Source: Amoebophrya sp. A120 (lineage: Eukaryota; Sar; Dinophyceae; Syndiniales; Amoebophryaceae). From it: DNA of 64,000 nt. The position numbers and the translations under genes are program-made. The stretch covers positions 4,527,538-4,591,537 of the forward strand of contig CAJINV010000002.1 in NCBI GenBank assembly GCA_905178155.1, in the 5' to 3' direction. Within the stretch, counting starts at the first letter, position 1; the number at the start of each line of letters is the position of its first letter. Positions 57,401-63,400 of this stretch are shown in pieces. The notes under the pieces were generated by a model, which saw only the letters and a list, made by a program, of their open reading frames with translations, ran no database searches and was not told where the DNA came from.

Positions 57401-60400
57401 TTGTCATGCAAAAGCTGCACTTGTGGCATTGCTTCTGTTGCTGCTCATGCTATGCAAACGAGGGGGAGGGGTAGTTGTGCACTCTCATACTTCAAGCACC
57501 ACAAGCACAAGAAGTATCACAAGCACCTGAGTAGGAAGAAACAGCAAGCGATGGATGACAAACAGGAGCACAATTACGATTACATCCACGACAGCGAGGA
57601 AGATTTCGATGGTATCCGGTGTAAAAATAACGTCCCCACGACCCTGTAGTTGTCATGCAAATCTGCATACGCAAAATGTTTCTCATCATGCGGAGCCCCA
57701 TGAGAAGCATTTTCTAGTCGTGTTTTGGATTTTGTGATTCTCGAAGCAGCATGATGTGCTAGATTTGTGATGCTGCAGCACTAGCTAAACGCGATTAATA
57801 CATTGCGAGCCCAAACTTGTCATGCGAAACAGCCAAAGCTTGTTGATTTGTCTTGCAGATTTCATCCCAACTTAGCTATGGGGTGAGGACGTTTTTCTGG
57901 AAGATAGGTGCCGGACCAGTGAGAGGGTTTCAGCTGGACCGGTTGTTTTCGCCCGCCACGCGCGCGTGGCGAAAAACGATGGAGTTCAAGGACTACCTAT
58001 CAGCTGAAAAAATGTCTGGGTCTGGAAGAGTCGGGGCTTGTTGTCATGCACATTTTGCATGACCCGGGAGGTCTGTGATGCTGGTGCTAGCATCACATAT
58101 TTTTTGAGAGCTTCTCTTCTGGATGCTACTTACGCATGAGAAATGCCCTTTCCGCGTGCCAAGAACTGACTCCTCTTGCTGCTCATGCAACACAGATATT
58201 TTTACAATCGTCCGCAGAGAGCATTACAAGTTCCACTCTTCCAGACCCAGACATATTTGCAACCCATACTACCTCCTCGGCAACAATGTCACAAGACACG
58301 GCGACCACGAGAATACCCAGGATGAGCGTATAACCCGCTCAGATGTTACAATCTCAAACGTTACAATAGAGCCTGGAATTTGTCTTGCATGATGAGCATG
58401 ACGGAATCGCAGAGCATTCCACTTTCTGCAGTACAAATTTCGCCAGGTTCTAGTGCGGTTTGGGGCTCCGAAACTTGTCATGCGCAATCCTGTGAGAGTA
58501 GGTTAGCTCCTGCACTTCTTGCATCACAGCTTTCCATATTCTATTGCAACGCTGGAGATTGTAACGTTTGAGCAAGTTATAGAACGGGGCCACCAAAACC
58601 CCTACGGTTTGGAGGAGACCCACGCCCTGAAAGAACTGGAAACAAACGAGGAGCTCCGCGATATCCTGAGCAAAAACTACGTCCCCAGCCAAGAGTTGTC
58701 ATGCAGATTTTTCATTGCAGAAGCATTTGCAATGCGCATCCTCACAAGAGGCATAATTTTCAGTCGTGCTTTGGAACTTGTAATACTGTAAACAGGATAA
58801 GGAGATGGATTTGCTATGCGGTTCGCCTTGCTAAACCGCACGGCCCTGCAGCCTACAACTTGTCATGCGTCACTCTCAAAACTTCCAGTTTTGTGTTGCA
58901 AAATCTCCATCTTGACTCTCGTGTGGGGGCGTTTGTATTCAGGATACGCGACCACCGGTATTTCCGCCAGCCCAGTGCCTTCCAGCGGCATTTCGTCAAG
59001 GAGAATTCGATGCTGAGCCGGTATCAAAAGGAAAAATCCCCCCTCCCCATATCAAAACGAAATTTCTGATGCTGGATTTGGATACACAAAACACATTTGT
59101 CGCGCAGCAGAGAACTGCAGGCATATGCCCAGCCTGAGGCGAGAGGTTTTGACGTACGTTCCTAGCATGACAAATGTCTATGCTGTAGGCCAAACAGCAT
59201 CACAAACCGCCTACATAGTTCGGCGGACTCTCTAGAGTTGCCTTCTCGCAAGACAAACAGGATTTGCGGTCACAAATCTGCATCACAAATTTTCAGGCGC
59301 GTTCGTTTTCAATATGGGTAGCCGGGATTTTTCCTTACGATAGCCGGCTTACCGTGCCCTGGTGGGTGAGCGGCACTACCACACTGGAAGAGCTGCGGCG
59401 GAGCTATCACAAGGCGGCGCCGGTCACCCTGAAACTGGCGGAACAATACCTGGCCTGGCGTCTGCCGCTTTCCATTCGCGAATTCGGCACAGAGGATTAT
59501 GTCTTGCACCAGATTCGCATACCGCAGCAAGATGTGTGGACCAAGCTCTGCCCCGTCCGTCAACACTTCATGGACAAACTGTGGGAGCGCAACTATCGTA
59601 AGAAAACCTTCCCCCTCCCCGTATCGAAAAGCAAGCCACAGAAAATTTGCAATGCTGCTTTGTGACCGCAGGTCGTCTCTGTAGTCTTGCAAGGAGGCAA
59701 CTCCATAGGCCCCGCCACATTATGCAGGTGGTTCGTGATGCTGTTGGGCCTACAGTGTGGACATTTGTAATGCCGGGGCCTATGTCAAAACATCGCCGCC
59801 CGGGGTTGGCATATGCCTGCAGTCCTCTACTGCAAGACAGCTCTGATCTGTATGCGCAAATCCAGCATCACAAGCGTCCTTCTCGATATGGGGAGGCGGG
59901 ATTTTTCCTGTTGATGGCAACGCGGTGTCCGCCAAGTTTTACGTCCGGAAAACGCGGAACGCCTTCCAATCTGAGCAGGCGAAGGCGAGGGCAGAGGCCG
60001 CGAGAGAACAAGAGGAAGCTTTTGCTTACGTGGTTTCGCAGACCATGTTTGGCAATTTGGTGACGCGGGGAAGCATCCTCGTGGGCGTGTTCACGGCACC
60101 CGCCTTGAAAAAACTACATCTCGAGTACTACCAGGCACATATCAACCGCAAATACGTCTCAGTCTGGAAGAATGCAAGGTTTGTCATGCATGTTTTGCAT
60201 GACCCACGATGCCTGTAATGCATGACCTAGCATCGCAGATTTGTAGAAGGCTTCCTGATGCCTATTGCGCATGACAACTGCTCTCCCCGCGTAGCACAAA
60301 GTGGGCTCCTCTTGCTGGTCATGCAATAAAAATCTTTTTAGAATCCACACACAGCATCACAAGTTGCAACCTTCCAGACATCCAGGGACATTTGCCATGC

Positions 60401-63400
60401 ATAGCACACCTGCTGTCCCAGATTCGCAGCAACACCGCTTTCTATCCTGAGTAGAAACGTCCCCACCCAGAGTTGTCATGCGAGTGTGCAATGACAGAAA
60501 CATTTGTAATCCGCAGTTCCATGAGAGGCATTTCCAATCGTGTTCTGGAATTTGTAATGCTGTAAACAGGATGAGAAAATGGCTTTTTCATGCAGCTTCC
60601 CTTGCCAACCAGCACTACACTGCAGAGGGAAACTTGTCATGCACAGTTCCCAAAACTTGCAGATTTGTGATGCTAGAACCCCAACTTGACTATGGGGTGG
60701 GGGCGTTTTTGCTTAGGATACTTTCTGGGGCTACCTCAGCACTCTCAAACCGGCCGGCCACCAGCTGTGGGAGGACTTGGTCCAGCACCAACGGGAAAAA
60801 TATCCAAGAAAAAAACTTTGTTAGTGTAAATTTGTGATGCGCAACATGCAAATTGATTGCGCCTGTCATGCTATGCCTGCATTGTAGGGTCCATACAAGG
60901 GCGTTTTCACGTACTATCTGCGCATGAAGACAGGTTTTTGCTGTCATGCATGAGAAGATAACTGTCATGCTAATCCTCCAAGAATAAAGTTACACCTGCA
61001 AAGATATTTTTCCTTGGATAGAAAAGGCAGCGCGTTTGTTAAAGACCCTGCACAGGAGAAGCAGGCCGAGACGCGGCGGAAAAACCGAAAGCTGCGGAAG
61101 AAGAGGGGCTACCTCCTGGTCCCCCACATGTACCCGCGGCGGCTCCAACCCTCGAAGAACAAGAAAAAGGCGGGTGGTCACCATAGCGCCGCCCAGCTAT
61201 CGGCATTCCTGGAGAAGCCCACCGTGCCCCGGCGCCGCTTTGAGAAGCCGCATCCGCTGTTCGAAAAACCAATGCCGATCAGGAGCCTGATGAGGGGCGG
61301 GTTCCTGGAGGTGAAGGAAGCGCGAAGACTACAGAGGGAGCGCCAGAAGAAAGAACGGCGCGGCGAGCCGGGATCGTCGTCACGAGAGGAGGACGCAGCT
61401 GGAGCAAAAGCTGCTGGAGGGGACTTGGTGGAGGACCGCCAGCAGCAGGATATTAAGACTCACCCTTCGAACCCGAAAGTAGAAGGGTCCTCCTCCTCGT
61501 CTCATAACTCTATCATCGAGCAGATTTTGAGTTATGATGAAATGGAGCGAGAAATCAGGGTGGTGGTGAACCGCGAGCACTTGCTGTGGGTGCAGCGCTA
61601 TGAACTGCAAAAGTATCGCACTTGCGTAAATGCATTACAAATTTTCTCGGCGTGAGAAATAGAATTTGTAATGCGGATTTACGCTAAGAAAACAAATTTG
61701 TAATGCATGACTGCAGCAATGCGAGTAGGATACTTTTGCAATGCACAAGCGCGGAACGTCGGCCCCCGCCTTCGATTTTTTGAACAGGCCGCTCGGGAGC
61801 TTGCACAACGAATTTTTTGGACATATGGGATTCTCAAATGTTACACTCTCAACTGTTGTAACATGGATTTGTCATGCAAAAACGCTACTGCAACTGGTCT
61901 TCTTTCACCCGATCAAGCCTTCTCTGCATGACAACTTCTCGACGTGCTAAATAGCACTTCTAAAATCCGTTCCAAATCTGTAATGCAAAAGGCGCAATCC
62001 TCCTCCTTTAACTTTTGCCATTCGTGCATTACAAATCCATGCAACAGCTGAGAACCTAACAGCTGAGAATCCCATAGGACACCGAGGTGTCGAGGCCAAG
62101 GACAAACTGGTGATGCTGGACCCCTCCGTATCGCAAGAAGAAACTGTTATCACTGTGAACTTGTGATGCAGAAAATGGAACGCAGAACTATTTGTCTTGC
62201 CACAACACCTGCATAGAGCATTGGAGTTTCAACCGTGTTTATTTCTCCTATGCCATAGGAGAAATAAACACGTATGGGATGAAATGCGCGCATGACAAAT
62301 TTTCAGTGTCATGTGTAAGAAACATGTGATGCAGATCTTGCAAAATCATCACAGTGATGGAACAGGTTTTTCGTGGGATGCTCCACATTTTATCGAGATT
62401 ACGACGCAGCCCCACGGAAGGCGGGCGGCCACGAGAGTGCAGCCATCAATCTGATCGGTCGCGTCGGTCGCGTGATTCTATGACAGTGCACAACCCCCCC
62501 TCCCCCTCATTGATTTGTATTGCATGAACAGCAATACAAGCGTCAGCAAGAATACTGGTTTTGCATGACAAATTTGGACAGGAGTGTGGTGCTATTTGGG
62601 CTGCCAGAGCTTGTCATGCAAACAGTGCCAAGAGCCGAGGCGTAAATTAGGCACTTTGCATGACAAATGAGGGGGAGGGGGAGTTGTGCACTTTCATAGA
62701 TTCGCGACGGGAGCTACACCAACAGGCGGATGTTTGAGCACCAAGCGGTGTCCACTATGGGGTTCTCAAATGTTACATTCTCAACTGTTACATAAATTTG
62801 TGATGCAAGAATGGGAAAAGTGAAAGGGAGAAGCTTGTACCTGTAGCATTACAAATTACGAACAGATTTAGGCGCTGTTTAGCCCTTCGCAAATTTGTCA
62901 TGCCAAGCAGCTTGATCGTGTAGATGATGATGGTGCTTTTGCATGACAAATCCATGTAACAGCTGAGAGCGTAACGCTTGAGAACCTCATATCCACCTTT
63001 TTGGACTTGCAGCCCATCGAGTTTTGCGTGGTGGCCTTTCCCACGGGGATCAAATTTTCCAAATTGCTCGACAGGAGCAGTAGTCCTGCGCATCTTCCCC
63101 CTGGTGTTCCCGGCAATCAGCAGCAGGGCACTAGTACTAGCAAAGTGAGCGGCACAACCGCACGAGAAGGCACTCGTGATAAAAATTCCGCCAATAGCAA
63201 ACAGGAACAGTCGGAGAGCATCAAAAAGTCCCCCGCCCACGCCGATCTTTTGCGTTTTCAAGTGGAATCCAAGTCGATCTTCAGCTTGTCCCGCTATGAG
63301 GCCAGCATTTTGCTGAATCAAGCAGTGGCCAAAACGAAGCGAAAACTGGACCTGGAACCGGCACAACTGCTCGACCAAATCTGTGAAAATAGCCCCGACC

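Noticed and set aside
59372-59440. A J-domain in exon 92
   Set aside because: Only a helix of the form LEELRRSYHKAA is similar; the HPD tripeptide and the other helices are missing.
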